Positions 17,787 to 25,981 of a stretch of 64,000 nt of DNA are shown piece after piece (the first letter of the stretch is position 1; each line of letters starts with the position of its first letter). This DNA comes from Bacteroidota bacterium (GTDB lineage: Bacteria > Bacteroidota > Bacteroidia > Chitinophagales > Chitinophagaceae). The translations under genes were made by a program, and so were the position numbers. The DNA is taken from positions 1 through 64,000 of the forward strand of contig JAFEAJ010000005.1 in assembly GCA_018266455.1 (NCBI GenBank). The letters are read 5' to 3'. The notes under the pieces are model-generated. The model was not told where the DNA came from and did not search any database. It was given only the letters and a program-made list of their open reading frames with translations.

Positions 17787-18494
17787 ATGCTAAACAATAT
17801 TCTTTTTCTTGACATTGAAACGGTTCCCCAATATTCTTCTTTTGGCGAATTGCCTGATGAATGGAAGCAGCTATGGTCGAACAAAGCAGCTTACCTGATT
17901 AAAAACCCAGGGCCGGATTCGCCGGAAACTATTTATAACCGCGCAGGCATTTATGCAGAATTTGGAAAGATTATCTGTATCAGTTGCGGCATCATATCGG
18001 GAAGCGGTTTGCAGAAAAAAATATTGCTCAAATCTTTTTATGGCGATACTGAAAAAGAAATACTGCAATCATTTTGCAACATGCTGAACAAGTGGGCTAC
18101 AGGAAGCAATAAATACTTATGTGCGCATAATGGAAAAGAGTTTGATTTTCCATACCTCTGCAGAAGGCTGATAATAAACGAAATGGCCCTCCCACAAATA
18201 TTACAGGTGTCAGGTAAAAAACCGTGGGAAATTTTGCACCTGGACACAATGGAACTTTGGAAGTTTGGCGATTATAAAAACTATACCTCATTGAACCTGC
18301 TCGCAAGAACGCTGAATATAGCAACACCGAAAGATGATATTGATGGAAGCATGGTTGCCGAAGTGTATTGGAAAGAGCATAACCTGCCGCGCATAGCCAA
18401 TTATTGTCAGAAAGATGTAGTCACAGTTGCTCAGGTATATATAAAGCTGAACGGAGAAAATTTAATTGCTCCTGAAAATATTGAAATAAAATAA
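17787..18494 (+). CDS. Predicted 3'-5' exonuclease, PolB-like family (DNA_pol_B_exo2)
   Basis: This is a 235-residue stand-alone DEDD-type exonuclease related to the proofreading domain of family B DNA polymerases. Exo I is FLDIET (Asp, Glu ligands), Exo II lies in CAHNGKEFDFPYL, and Exo III in NYCQKDVVTVAQVY. DGSMVAEVYW precedes the last motif as in relatives. No polymerase domain is present. Cellular role is unknown; stand-alone members are common in Bacteroidota. It is followed after 5 bp by a RidA gene in the same direction. Confidence 0.85.
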   Translation: MLNNILFLDIETVPQYSSFGELPDEWKQLWSNKAAYLIKNPGPDSPETIYNRAGIYAEFGKIICISCGIISGSGLQKKILLKSFYGDTEKEILQSFCNMLNKWATGSNKYLCAHNGKEFDFPYLCRRLIINEMALPQILQVSGKKPWEILHLDTMELWKFGDYKNYTSLNLLARTLNIATPKDDIDGSMVAEVYWKEHNLPRIANYCQKDVVTVAQVYIKLNGENLIAPENIEIK

Positions 18495-18499
18495 TTTTT

Positions 18500-18886
18500 A
18501 TGGGCCGCATGAATTATTCAAGTGGAGCAAAATGGGAAGAAATAGTAGGATATAGCCGTGCTGTTAAAATAGGCAACATTATTGAAGTGACCGGGACTGT
18601 TGCCGTTGATGATAATAATAAAGTTGTAGGGAACAATAACGCTTATGTGCAAACGAAGTTCATTATCGAAAAAATAGAAAGAGTGTTGCGCAGTGCGGGA
18701 GCTTCACTCAAAGACATCGTGCGAACAAGAATGTTCGTAACTGATATTTCCAGATGGGAAGAATTCGGCAAAGCGCATGGCGAGTTTTTTAAAGATATCA
18801 AACCCTGCACTTCCATGATAGAAGTAAAGGGCCTGATTGCCCCCGAATATTTGATCGAAATTGAAGCAACAGCAATCATCAGCTAA
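18500..18886 (+). CDS. RidA/YjgF/UK114-family enamine/imine deaminase
   Basis: RidA proteins hydrolyse reactive enamine or imine intermediates released by PLP enzymes. The 128-residue protein has the expected single-domain length, with the active-site arginine in VRTRMFVTDI, and PEYLIEIEATAI near the C-terminus that carries the conserved glutamate. It starts 5 bp after the exonuclease stop (ATG at 18500; another ATG at 18509 is possible), so the pair is probably co-transcribed. Confidence 0.9.
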   Translation: MGRMNYSSGAKWEEIVGYSRAVKIGNIIEVTGTVAVDDNNKVVGNNNAYVQTKFIIEKIERVLRSAGASLKDIVRTRMFVTDISRWEEFGKAHGEFFKDIKPCTSMIEVKGLIAPEYLIEIEATAIIS

Positions 18887-18987
18887 ATAAAACGGTTCCC
18901 GCCCTTCAAAACTTCAAACCTGGCGTCATCTTTAATCTCATTCCAATCCCTTAATTTTGGCAACAACTCACAACTGAAATTCCTTCA

Positions 18988-20523
18988 ATGGCGCTAATTG
19001 ATATCCAATTGCCCAGTTCGCTCGCAAAAGCTTTGCGGCTGCCGCTAAAGTCTCCGCGCAGGCAACAGTTAAAGGTTTTAAAAAAACTTCTCAAAAAGGC
19101 ACGGTTCACTGAGTTCGGGCAGCAATACCGATTTGATGAAATCCTATTGAGCAGGCATGCCGGGAAGAAATTCCAGGAACTGGTGACCGTGTTTGATTAT
19201 AATAAAATTTATAATGAATGGTGGAACAAAACGCTGAAAGGACAAATCAATGTTTGCTGGCCGGGCAAAATAAAATATTATGCGCTCAGTTCCGGCACTT
19301 CTGAAGCGGGCAGCAAATTCATCCCTATAACCAACGACCTGTTAAGGGGCAACCGTGTCACCATGATAAGGCAGTTGCTAACGTTGCGGACATACCATGA
19401 CATTCCGGTGAAGAGTATTGGCAAAGGCTGGTTGATGATTGGAGGCAGCACCGACCTGCAAAAAGGGCCTGGCTATTACTCGGGCGATCTGAGCGGCATC
19501 ACTGCCAGGAAAGTTCCTTTCTGGTTCCAGCCATTTTATAAGCCCGGTAAAAAAATTGCCCGTACTAAAGACTGGGACAAAAAAATGGAACAGGTTGTAA
19601 GAGAAGCCCCGGGTTGGGATATAGGTTTTGTTGTTGGTGTGCCTGCATGGATACAGATATGTATGGAAAAAATTATTGAAAAACATAACCTTAACAATAT
19701 TCATGAGCTTTGGCCGAACCTTGCTTTTTTTGTGCATGGAGGCGTTTCATTCGAGCCTTACAAAAAAGGATTTGAAAAACTATTGGGGAAACCGCTCACT
19801 TATATCGAAACCTATCTAGCCTCCGAAGGATTCCTGGCTTACCAGGACAGGCAATATGCAAATGGGATGAAGCTGGCCACTCATCAACAGATATTTTTTG
19901 AGTTCGTCCCGTTCGATAATAAAAATTTTGATGGCGATGGCAATATTGTTGCAAAACCTGAAGCGCTGATGATACATGAAGTGGAAGAAGGAAGAGATTA
20001 TGCATTATTAATAAGCACAAGCGCCGGTGCTTGGAGGTACCTGATAGGCGATGTGATAAGGTTTACGGATAAAGACCGATGCGAAATTATAATAACCGGG
20101 AGGACTAAACATTTCCTCAGCCTTGTTGGAGAGCACCTGAGCGTTGACAATATGACCAAGGCCATTCAGCTCACCAGTGAAGAACTGAATGTATCTATTC
20201 CTGAATTTACTGTAGCCGGTGTGCCTTTGGGTTTGTTTTTTGCCCACCAGTGGTACGTTGCCACAGATGATCGTGTCGATGCCAACCTGGTAAGGGAAAA
20301 AATTGATGAAAAACTCAGAGCCCTGAATGATGACTATGCTGTGGAAAGGGATAATGCCCTGAAAGATGTGTATGTTAAAATTTTACCCGAAGAAAAATTC
20401 ATGCAGTTCATGCAATTGAAAGGAAAGATTGGCGGGCAACATAAATTTCCAAGAGTGTTGAAAGGCAAAATGCTTAGGGACTGGCAGCAATTTTTGGAAA
20501 CAGGTGCAATAGCGCCTGTTTAG
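18988..20523 (+). CDS. GH3 auxin-responsive-promoter family protein (acyl-acid amido synthetase-like)
   Basis: The product is a 511-residue protein of the GH3 family, adenylate-forming enzymes that in plants conjugate acyl acids such as auxin and jasmonate to amino acids. Signs are the ATP-binding region ALSSGTSEAGSKFIP, FVHGGVSFEPYKKGFEKLLG, YLASEGFLAYQ, the IGDVIRFTD segment, and TGRTKHFLSLVGEHL, which is the adenylation hinge motif. Bacterial members are widespread in Bacteroidota but their acyl substrate is not established to my knowledge. It is monocistronic, preceded by a 101-bp gap after the RidA gene. Confidence 0.9.
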   Translation: MALIDIQLPSSLAKALRLPLKSPRRQQLKVLKKLLKKARFTEFGQQYRFDEILLSRHAGKKFQELVTVFDYNKIYNEWWNKTLKGQINVCWPGKIKYYALSSGTSEAGSKFIPITNDLLRGNRVTMIRQLLTLRTYHDIPVKSIGKGWLMIGGSTDLQKGPGYYSGDLSGITARKVPFWFQPFYKPGKKIARTKDWDKKMEQVVREAPGWDIGFVVGVPAWIQICMEKIIEKHNLNNIHELWPNLAFFVHGGVSFEPYKKGFEKLLGKPLTYIETYLASEGFLAYQDRQYANGMKLATHQQIFFEFVPFDNKNFDGDGNIVAKPEALMIHEVEEGRDYALLISTSAGAWRYLIGDVIRFTDKDRCEIIITGRTKHFLSLVGEHLSVDNMTKAIQLTSEELNVSIPEFTVAGVPLGLFFAHQWYVATDDRVDANLVREKIDEKLRALNDDYAVERDNALKDVYVKILPEEKFMQFMQLKGKIGGQHKFPRVLKGKMLRDWQQFLETGAIAPV

Positions 20524-20725
20524 CTCAAAATTGACAGGAAAATATGCATTAATAACACATTTCAGCTCAGCGCAATCAGCATAAGCTGTCGTTTTTTTGT
20601 TCGTCATCAATAACATATTAAAGCTAACTTTACGTAGCTGTTTCTTTTTGCGAGGTATACCAATAATCCTTTAAATTGAAACCCGGCAATCGCATCCGTT
20701 TTTTTCTTTTCATTACACAAATGTT

Positions 20726-21367
20726 ATGGTTGAAGCCATTTTGAAAGGTTTTGCATTAGGGTTGCTGCTGGTAATATCTGTTGGCCCTGTTGTATTCACA
20801 ATTATCAAGCAAAGCCTGAACAATGGCCATAAAGGAGGGTTCAGTTTTGTTGCGGGTGTGTGGATAAGCGATTTTATTTTGGTCATCCTCAGCAACGGTT
20901 TTTCAGAACTGGTAAAACAGTTGCTCGAATATAAAAAAGCAATCGGTTATGTGGGCAGCATTTTTTTGATCGCCATGGGAATTTATTTTCTTTTTTTTAA
21001 AAAAATACATGTAGCAACAGAAATGAATGGAGGCAAGTTCCGTTTCGGCAAGCGCGAGTTTGCAAAACTTTTTGCATCCGGCTTTATCATCAACACATTT
21101 AATCCCAGTGTCATCTTTTTCTGGCTCGTGAATGCTACTGCATTTTCAATAACCCACACCTGGCAGCAGCGTATAGTTATTTTCAGCGTCTGCCTGTTGC
21201 TGAACATGGCTGCTGATGTTGGTAAAGTAATGCTGGCGGGCAAGCTCAGAAGCAGGCTTACTGTCCATAATCTTTCTATCATCAACAAAATTTCGGGAAC
21301 AATTTTAATCGGTTTCGGTATTGCGCTTGTGTACAGCATCATTTTCCTTCCCGGCAAGTTCAAGTAG
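20726..21367 (+). CDS. LysE-family amino-acid exporter
   Basis: This is an inner-membrane exporter of 213 residues with about six predicted helices. The N-terminus GFALGLLLVISVGPVVFTIIKQSLNNGHKGG is the hallmark of the LysE/RhtB family, and NTFNPSVIFFWL in the middle is the usual helix-breaking motif. It is not possible to say which amino acid is exported. The following gene starts 52 bp after its stop in the same direction but encodes an unrelated secreted protein. Confidence 0.9.
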   Translation: MVEAILKGFALGLLLVISVGPVVFTIIKQSLNNGHKGGFSFVAGVWISDFILVILSNGFSELVKQLLEYKKAIGYVGSIFLIAMGIYFLFFKKIHVATEMNGGKFRFGKREFAKLFASGFIINTFNPSVIFFWLVNATAFSITHTWQQRIVIFSVCLLLNMAADVGKVMLAGKLRSRLTVHNLSIINKISGTILIGFGIALVYSIIFLPGKFK

Positions 21368-21419
21368 CATTAACAAAACAATTGCAATATCTGTTAATAA
21401 GTTTGGATATCTTTTTTGT

Positions 21420-21917
21420 ATGAAAACCATTCTTTCTTTTTTTCTGTTGCTGACGGCAATGAACACGCGCGCCCAGGCAAGCCTCCTGGTGCTTGAAAAA
21501 AAAGGCGACAATATAAAAACCTATTCCGAAGGAATGGAAATCTCCATTCGCACCATTTATCATCAATGGTTTGAAGGAACGATAACTGCTATGCGCAACG
21601 ACAGTGTTTATATTAACGGTTTCCCTTTTCATTACAAAGAAATAGAGGCGTTAAAAAAAACACGCAACGCCCTTAACTATGAAACCGACGGGCTCCTGCT
21701 CATGATAGCAGGGGGAGGGGTGTTGCTATTGGGCGCAGTGAACGGACTATACCGGCACGATAATGCCGGCACATGGTACACCCCAACAAGCTATATCACG
21801 GCAGGCGCATTACTATCGGGCGGCTATTTACTGACAAGGGGGAGATACAGGTATTACACATTAGGAAAAAAATATAAACTACAGTTTTTGGCATTCGACC
21901 CGAACAAGAAAGAATGA
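21420..21917 (+). CDS. Hypothetical exported protein with two C-terminal membrane segments
   Basis: I do not recognise this 165-residue protein. The ATG at 21420 begins a signal peptide (about 1-19, ending TRAQ); an upstream ATG at 21321 in the same frame lies inside lysE and is unlikely. The exported part starts with LLVLEKKGDNIKTYSEGMEI and continues with an RNDSVYING word, reminiscent of the lineage's small proteins that carry a repeat of short beta strands. Two hydrophobic stretches follow (LLLMIAGGGVLLLGAV and YITAGALLSGGYLL). It sits between lysE and mtgA, all on the plus strand. Confidence 0.7.
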   Translation: MKTILSFFLLLTAMNTRAQASLLVLEKKGDNIKTYSEGMEISIRTIYHQWFEGTITAMRNDSVYINGFPFHYKEIEALKKTRNALNYETDGLLLMIAGGGVLLLGAVNGLYRHDNAGTWYTPTSYITAGALLSGGYLLTRGRYRYYTLGKKYKLQFLAFDPNKKE

Positions 21918-21962
21918 TTTGATTACTGGCTGCTCTGTATATTGCAAGCCCAATTTTTTTTG

Positions 21963-22664
21963 ATGGCTCTCAAAACCAAAGGCATTGTTCCGCGAACATG
22001 GAAATGGGTGAAACGGGTTTTCATTTTCCTTTTCATCTTTCAGTTTTTTTATGTTCTTATATTGAAATGGGTAAACCCGCCTGTTACACTTACCCAACTT
22101 AGCAGCCTGTTGTCCGGTCATGGACTGAAAAGGGACTATGTGAACATGAAAGAAATTTCACCTTATGCCAAACTTGCAGTGATATGTTCAGAAGATCAAT
22201 TATTTCCCGATCATGATGGCTTCGATTTCAAGTCTATTGAAAAAGCAATGAAGCATAACCAGAAAAGCAAATCGCTGCACGGGGCCAGCACGATCAGCCA
22301 ACAGGTTGCCAAAAATGTTTTTTTATGGCAGGGGAGGTCCTGGTTCCGAAAAGCGCTTGAAGTTTATTTTACTTTTATGATCGAACTGGTTTGGGGCAAG
22401 AAAAGAATTTTGGAAGTTTACCTGAATGTAAGCGAAATGGGGAATGGCATATTTGGTATTGAATGTGCAGCCCGTAAAAATTTTGGCAAGCCGGCAAAAA
22501 ACCTTACGCGTAAGGAGGCAGCAATGATTGCGGCTTGTATGCCTAACCCTAAAGAATATACGCTGAAGCCTTTATCGAAACGTGTTGCCGAACGCTCACA
22601 ATGGATCATCGGCCAAATGGCACACCTGCAGGATGATGATGAAATTCAAGCTTTGACCCAATAA
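21963..22664 (+). CDS. mtgA: Monofunctional biosynthetic peptidoglycan transglycosylase
   Basis: MtgA polymerises lipid II into glycan strands at the inner membrane. The 233-residue protein has a single N-terminal membrane anchor (about 18-38, FIFLFIFQFFYVLIL) and a GT51 domain. The catalytic glutamate lies in CSEDQLFPDHDGFD, and motif 2 is GASTISQQVAKNVFLW; EVYLNVSEMGNGIFG and ARKNFGKPAKNLTRKEAAMIAA follow. There is no transpeptidase domain, and the length fits the monofunctional family. The ATG at 21963 is preferred over a TTG at 21942. It ends convergent with the NadR-like gene. Confidence 0.95.
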   Translation: MALKTKGIVPRTWKWVKRVFIFLFIFQFFYVLILKWVNPPVTLTQLSSLLSGHGLKRDYVNMKEISPYAKLAVICSEDQLFPDHDGFDFKSIEKAMKHNQKSKSLHGASTISQQVAKNVFLWQGRSWFRKALEVYFTFMIELVWGKKRILEVYLNVSEMGNGIFGIECAARKNFGKPAKNLTRKEAAMIAACMPNPKEYTLKPLSKRVAERSQWIIGQMAHLQDDDEIQALTQ

Positions 22665-22745
22665 TTTGCAAACCCGACCTATACCCAATCGTACCATAAA
22701 ACACAAACTTCTTTTCATTCAGCATCCTATTCCTTTATAATTTGC

Positions 22746-23363
22746 CTATTTCATGTTAGGAATATTCTTTGCGAAATTCCTGTCCACTGTATCAATCGCT
22801 ATTCGCAATCTTTCTTCGTAACCGCCCTTGATTTCAGCCCATGGAGTGGATTGGTTAATGAGGAGGTCTTTATAAATATGAAATAACTTTTCTCTTGTTC
22901 CAGGGTCAGGGTATTCGCGCAGTTCATCTTGCACCCAGGGAAGGTCTGTGCAACAAAGCAGGTATAGGTCATATTTTCGCTCGGCAATCTGATCGATGAT
23001 GAACTGGTGGCACTTTCCAAAAACAAATTCACACCACACTTTCATTACATACATATCCGTATCGATTAAAAGAAGCGATGAGCAGTAAGCGGTGAGCGAA
23101 GCAACGGTTGATTTGTCCAATGGGTTTGAAGACTGTTGGCCACATGCTTCCAACTGCCTGCTTGCCTTATCTTCCAGGGCAATCTGGCCTTTTGCAATGG
23201 TCAGCAGGTCATCATACGTATATTCTTTACCGCGAGCAAGCAGGTATTCTCTGGCATACTCCGGCACCCATTTGGTTTGGTAATGCCTGGCAAGCAGTTC
23301 GCACAAACTGCTTTTGCCTGTTGATTCCGGTCCTATTATGGCTATTTTTTTAAGAGGTTGCAT
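22746..23363 (-). CDS. NadR-type nicotinamide riboside kinase / P-loop ATPase
   Basis: The product is a 205-residue P-loop protein like the C-terminal ribosylnicotinamide kinase domain of NadR. The Walker A motif is GPESTGKSSL (about 11-20), followed by VPEYAREYL, as in NadR, and LLLIDTDMYVMKVWCEFVFG. There is no N-terminal HTH or adenylyltransferase domain. Its start overlaps the end of pnuC by 14 bp, so the transporter and kinase are translationally coupled: PnuC imports nicotinamide riboside and this kinase traps it as NMN. Confidence 0.9.
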   Translation of the reverse strand: MQPLKKIAIIGPESTGKSSLCELLARHYQTKWVPEYAREYLLARGKEYTYDDLLTIAKGQIALEDKASRQLEACGQQSSNPLDKSTVASLTAYCSSLLLIDTDMYVMKVWCEFVFGKCHQFIIDQIAERKYDLYLLCCTDLPWVQDELREYPDPGTREKLFHIYKDLLINQSTPWAEIKGGYEERLRIAIDTVDRNFAKNIPNMK

Positions 23364-23958
23364 TTTTTATCTTCTTTTTCCAACTGGAGTAGCCCATTAT
23401 CGCAAGAATCAAGAACACAAAATATTGAAAACTGGTAAATGCAAGATGTTTGTAAAAATTCAATGGAACGGAGACAAGGTCAGTAATAATCCACCAAATC
23501 CAGTTTTCCAGTTTCTTTTTATTCATCAGCCACATTCCTGTGAAAGCTGCAGCAGAAGTAAAAGCATCAGCAAATGGAACTGTGCTGTCAGTGAATTTCT
23601 TCAATATAAAAAATAGTATTGCCCAGCATGAGGAAAAAAAAAGCGCCCCTTTCCCCCAATCTTTACCATTTGACCTGGTGATGACCAGAGCTGTGCTCCC
23701 ATCTTTCTTTTTTGCCCACATTATCCAGCCAATAATGCTCATTACTGTATAATAAAAATTTACTGAAGCATCAGCATATAGTCCATGAATAAGATATAAA
23801 TAAATGAAGATGGCTGTATTAACCATACCTACCGGGTATACCAATATGTTTTCCTTTCTTGAAAAAACAACACTTGCAATGCCGCAAACAACAGCACTAA
23901 GCTCAAGCCAGGTAGTATTTTTTATTTCCAGTATAAATTGCTGAAAAAAATCATGCAT
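23350..23958 (-). CDS. pnuC: Nicotinamide riboside transporter PnuC
   Basis: PnuC is an inner-membrane facilitator with a 3+1+3 helix fold. The 202-residue protein has about seven hydrophobic segments, with the family words SVVFSRKENILVYPVG, NFYYTVMSIIGWIMW and WIWWIITDLVSVPLNFYKHL, where the paired tryptophans bind the substrate. The overlap with a NadR-like kinase favours nicotinamide riboside over thiamin as cargo, and no TPP riboswitch is visible upstream. The ATG at 23958 lies only 4 bp after a -7 box (TATTTTTG, 23962-23969), so an in-frame TTG inside that box is rejected as the start. Confidence 0.92.
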   Translation of the reverse strand: MHDFFQQFILEIKNTTWLELSAVVCGIASVVFSRKENILVYPVGMVNTAIFIYLYLIHGLYADASVNFYYTVMSIIGWIMWAKKKDGSTALVITRSNGKDWGKGALFFSSCWAILFFILKKFTDSTVPFADAFTSAAAFTGMWLMNKKKLENWIWWIITDLVSVPLNFYKHLAFTSFQYFVFLILAIMGYSSWKKKIKNATS

Positions 23959-23961
23959 GCT

Positions 23962-23969
23962 CAAAAATA
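23962..23969 (-). promoter_or_regulatory. -7 box of the pnuC promoter, nearly touching the start codon
   Basis: The minus strand reads TATTTTTG (TAnnTTTG) and ends 4 bp before the pnuC ATG. The transcript would begin at or next to the start codon, so it may be leaderless. Confidence 0.5.
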
Positions 23970-23991
23970 GTTTTGTTTTGCCAGTGAAAAT

Positions 23992-24020
23992 AAAAAAGCC
24001 CCGCTATTAAACGGAGCTTT
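23992..24020 (-). terminator. Intrinsic terminator of the nfu gene
   Basis: A 9-bp stem pairs 24012-24020 with 23995-24003; as minus-strand RNA it contains one U-G wobble where the plus strand would have a mismatch. It is followed by U6 and lies 21 bp past the end of the nfu gene. Confidence 0.75.
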
Positions 24021-24040
24021 CGTTGTTATTCTTTAAAAAA

Positions 24041-24637
24041 TTATTCCGCTTCTGCAACTACTTCCTTTACTTCAGGGACCATCCTTTTCATCATCCCTTC
24101 TATCCCTGCTTTCAATGTGATCATGGAGGATGGGCAACCAGAACAAGAGCCTTGTAGCATCAGGTTCACAATGCCGTCATTATAGCTCCTGAACTGGATA
24201 GCGCCGCCGTCCATTTCTACTGCGGGCTTAACATAATTTTCAAGCAGCTCCTTAATGCGCTTAACTACATCGTCATCATCTGCTGCAATACTGTTCCCGC
24301 TTTCTTTTTTTGTAACAACAATTTCTTCTTCGTTGATGATTGTTTTTCCTTCTTCAAGATATTCTCTCAGGAATTGGCGCAAAGTGGGGATCACATCATT
24401 CCAATCTGTTTCTGCCAACCTGGTTAGCGTTACAAAGTTGCTGGCAATAAAAACACTTTTAACAAATGGAAAACCAAACAGCTCAATAGCTAATGGAGAA
24501 GGTTTTGCGCTTTCCACATCAGGAAAATCAATGCTTTTGCCGGGGTATAATAATTTGTTTGCCACAAACTTCATGGTTTCCGGGTTGGGCGTCATTTCCG
24601 TGTAAATACTGATAACCGGGTTGCCTGTTTTGATCAT
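24041..24637 (-). CDS. Nfu/NifU-family iron-sulfur cluster carrier
   Basis: Nfu proteins deliver [4Fe-4S] clusters to target enzymes. The 198-residue protein has the Nfu N-terminal domain (about 1-90; TEMTPNPETMKFVANK, FGFPFVKSVFIASNFVTLT) and the C-terminal NifU domain (about 120-195; VKPAVEMDGGAIQF, then the cluster-binding GSCSGCPSSMITLKAGIE with the CxxC). The frame is open to a TTG at 24667, but the ATG at 24637 follows AAAGAAAGAGC and lies 19 bp after a -7 box (TACTTTTG, 24656-24663), so I start there. It is monocistronic with its own terminator. Confidence 0.94.
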   Translation of the reverse strand: MIKTGNPVISIYTEMTPNPETMKFVANKLLYPGKSIDFPDVESAKPSPLAIELFGFPFVKSVFIASNFVTLTRLAETDWNDVIPTLRQFLREYLEEGKTIINEEEIVVTKKESGNSIAADDDDVVKRIKELLENYVKPAVEMDGGAIQFRSYNDGIVNLMLQGSCSGCPSSMITLKAGIEGMMKRMVPEVKEVVAEAE

Positions 24638-24735
24638 TGCTCTTTCTTTTAATTGCAAAAGTAACAATTCCTGCGCCCGAATGTTTGTGAAATCGGGAAA
24701 AGGTGGGGTTGAAACCCAAGTTCAAAAAACAGTAT

Positions 24736-25173
24736 TTATTCCTCTGCCAATTTCCTGTTTATGGAATACCTGTGTTTCGCAGGGTGATACTTAGGGCTTT
24801 GGGCATGGTGGCCACTTAAACGGCATGACCTGAAATTGGTAATATGAGCAGAGACAATAAAAATCACAGCAAAAGGCAAAATCAACAGCTCATGTTGGTG
24901 CCAATGCTGTTTGGCGAGCAAGCATAATATCCCGACTATGAATAATACAAAAGGAAGAAAGCTACGATGGTGCTGACGATAACCATGCCATAAAGCATAA
25001 CTGCCGATCGAAAAAGCAAGCCCGATCATGAAATATTCAAAAGCATAATTATGAATGATGTTGATACCGAACAAAGGCAGGCTTGTAAGGGTTAAAGGCA
25101 GTACGGCGCAATGAATTGCGCAGGCTATTGAAGCACCGATTCCCAAAGCGTCCCAGTTGATTTTTATACCCAT
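24736..25173 (-). CDS. MerC-domain inner-membrane protein (metal transport)
   Basis: This 145-residue protein has four predicted membrane segments and the MerC signature ASIACAIHCAVLPL (about 15-28) with its cysteine pair. A histidine-rich C-terminal tail follows. MerC moves mercuric ions in mercury operons, but Bacteroidota members next to Fur-family regulators are more probably zinc or other metal permeases. Start is the ATG at 25173; an in-frame upstream ATG at 25218 would lie inside a perfect palindrome and ahead of the likely promoter, so I reject it. The gene is divergent from the SCO1 gene. Confidence 0.85.
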   Translation of the reverse strand: MGIKINWDALGIGASIACAIHCAVLPLTLTSLPLFGINIIHNYAFEYFMIGLAFSIGSYALWHGYRQHHRSFLPFVLFIVGILCLLAKQHWHQHELLILPFAVIFIVSAHITNFRSCRLSGHHAQSPKYHPAKHRYSINRKLAEE

Positions 25174-25188
25174 CGCAGGAAAAGAGGG

Positions 25189-25221
25189 CAAATATAACAA
25201 ATTGCAACAATGTTGCAATTT
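25189..25221 (-). promoter_or_regulatory. merC promoter with a perfect 23-bp palindromic operator
   Basis: The -7 box TATATTTG (minus strand, 25189-25196) lies 16 bp before the merC ATG. Directly upstream, 25199-25221 is a perfect palindrome: arms AAATTGCAAC and GTTGCAATTT with spacer AAT. It covers the region between the -7 and -33 elements, the classic place for a repressor. A Fur-family regulator is encoded 760 bp away. I infer that regulator binds here, probably as a metal-loaded dimer. Confidence 0.75.
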
Positions 25222-25265
25222 AAAAAACTATTTCGCTGCTGTCGATGTTATGGATAATTGATCGC

Positions 25266-25273
25266 TACCTTTG
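25266..25273 (+). promoter_or_regulatory. -7 box of the SCO1 gene promoter
   Basis: TACCTTTG matches TAnnTTTG and lies 19 bp before the ATG at 25293. The palindrome at 25199-25221 is about 45 bp further upstream, so it may affect this promoter less directly than merC. Confidence 0.45.
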
Positions 25274-25292
25274 CAAAAAACAAGGAAGTTAT

Positions 25293-25952
25293 ATGAACAG
25301 AAGGGCTATATATTATATTGCTTTTTTCCTGGTCGTGATCATTGGTTTTTACTTTGCCCTTACTAAATTGATACCTGGCTATGGAGAAGTAAAGCTACCG
25401 GTGCTTAGTTATGTACAGCCTTTTTCTTTTATTGACCAGGATGGTAAAACCATTACCCAAAAAGACGTGGATGGAAAAGTATATGTGGCTGAATACTTTT
25501 TTACTACCTGTAAGGGGATCTGCCCTAAAATGAACACGAACATGAAAGAAATTTATCAAACCTTTAAAAATGAACCAGGCTTTCTCATTTTATCTCATAC
25601 AGTAGATCCGTTAACAGACAGTGTTGGCAAAATGAAACATTATGCCGATTCGCTGGGCGCTGATCCCAAAACTTGGCTATTTCTTACTGGCAGTAAACAA
25701 AGCCTTTATAAGGCGGCCAGGGTCAGCTATTTGCTTGATGACCCTAACAATAACAATAGCGACATCAACAATCAATTCATTCATACACAATTTTTTTCAC
25801 TGGTAGATAAAAGCGGGCGAGTACGGAAAATTTATGATGGGCTAAAAAAAAACGAGGTTGTTGAACTAAAAAAAGACATCGGTTATTTGCTGAAAGAAAA
25901 AGTAAGCGATTCACATTTTGCGAAAACCTTGTATGAAAGCAATCCCAATTGA
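25293..25952 (+). CDS. SCO1/SenC-family copper chaperone-like thioredoxin-fold protein
   Basis: SCO proteins metallate the CuA centre of cytochrome oxidase or act as redox sensors. The 219-residue protein has an N-terminal membrane anchor (about 5-23) and a periplasmic thioredoxin-like domain with the copper ligands CKGICP (Cys73, Cys77) and the distal histidine in FIHTQFFSLVD. FFTTCKG and LSHTVDPLTDS are family words. The ATG at 25293 follows AAGGAAG; the upstream frame is open but would precede the promoter. It is followed after 29 bp by a Fur-family gene, so the two may be co-transcribed. Confidence 0.93.
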   Translation: MNRRAIYYIAFFLVVIIGFYFALTKLIPGYGEVKLPVLSYVQPFSFIDQDGKTITQKDVDGKVYVAEYFFTTCKGICPKMNTNMKEIYQTFKNEPGFLILSHTVDPLTDSVGKMKHYADSLGADPKTWLFLTGSKQSLYKAARVSYLLDDPNNNNSDINNQFIHTQFFSLVDKSGRVRKIYDGLKKNEVVELKKDIGYLLKEKVSDSHFAKTLYESNPN

Positions 25953-25981
25953 CTGTAAAAATAGTTTTATAGTTTCTCATA

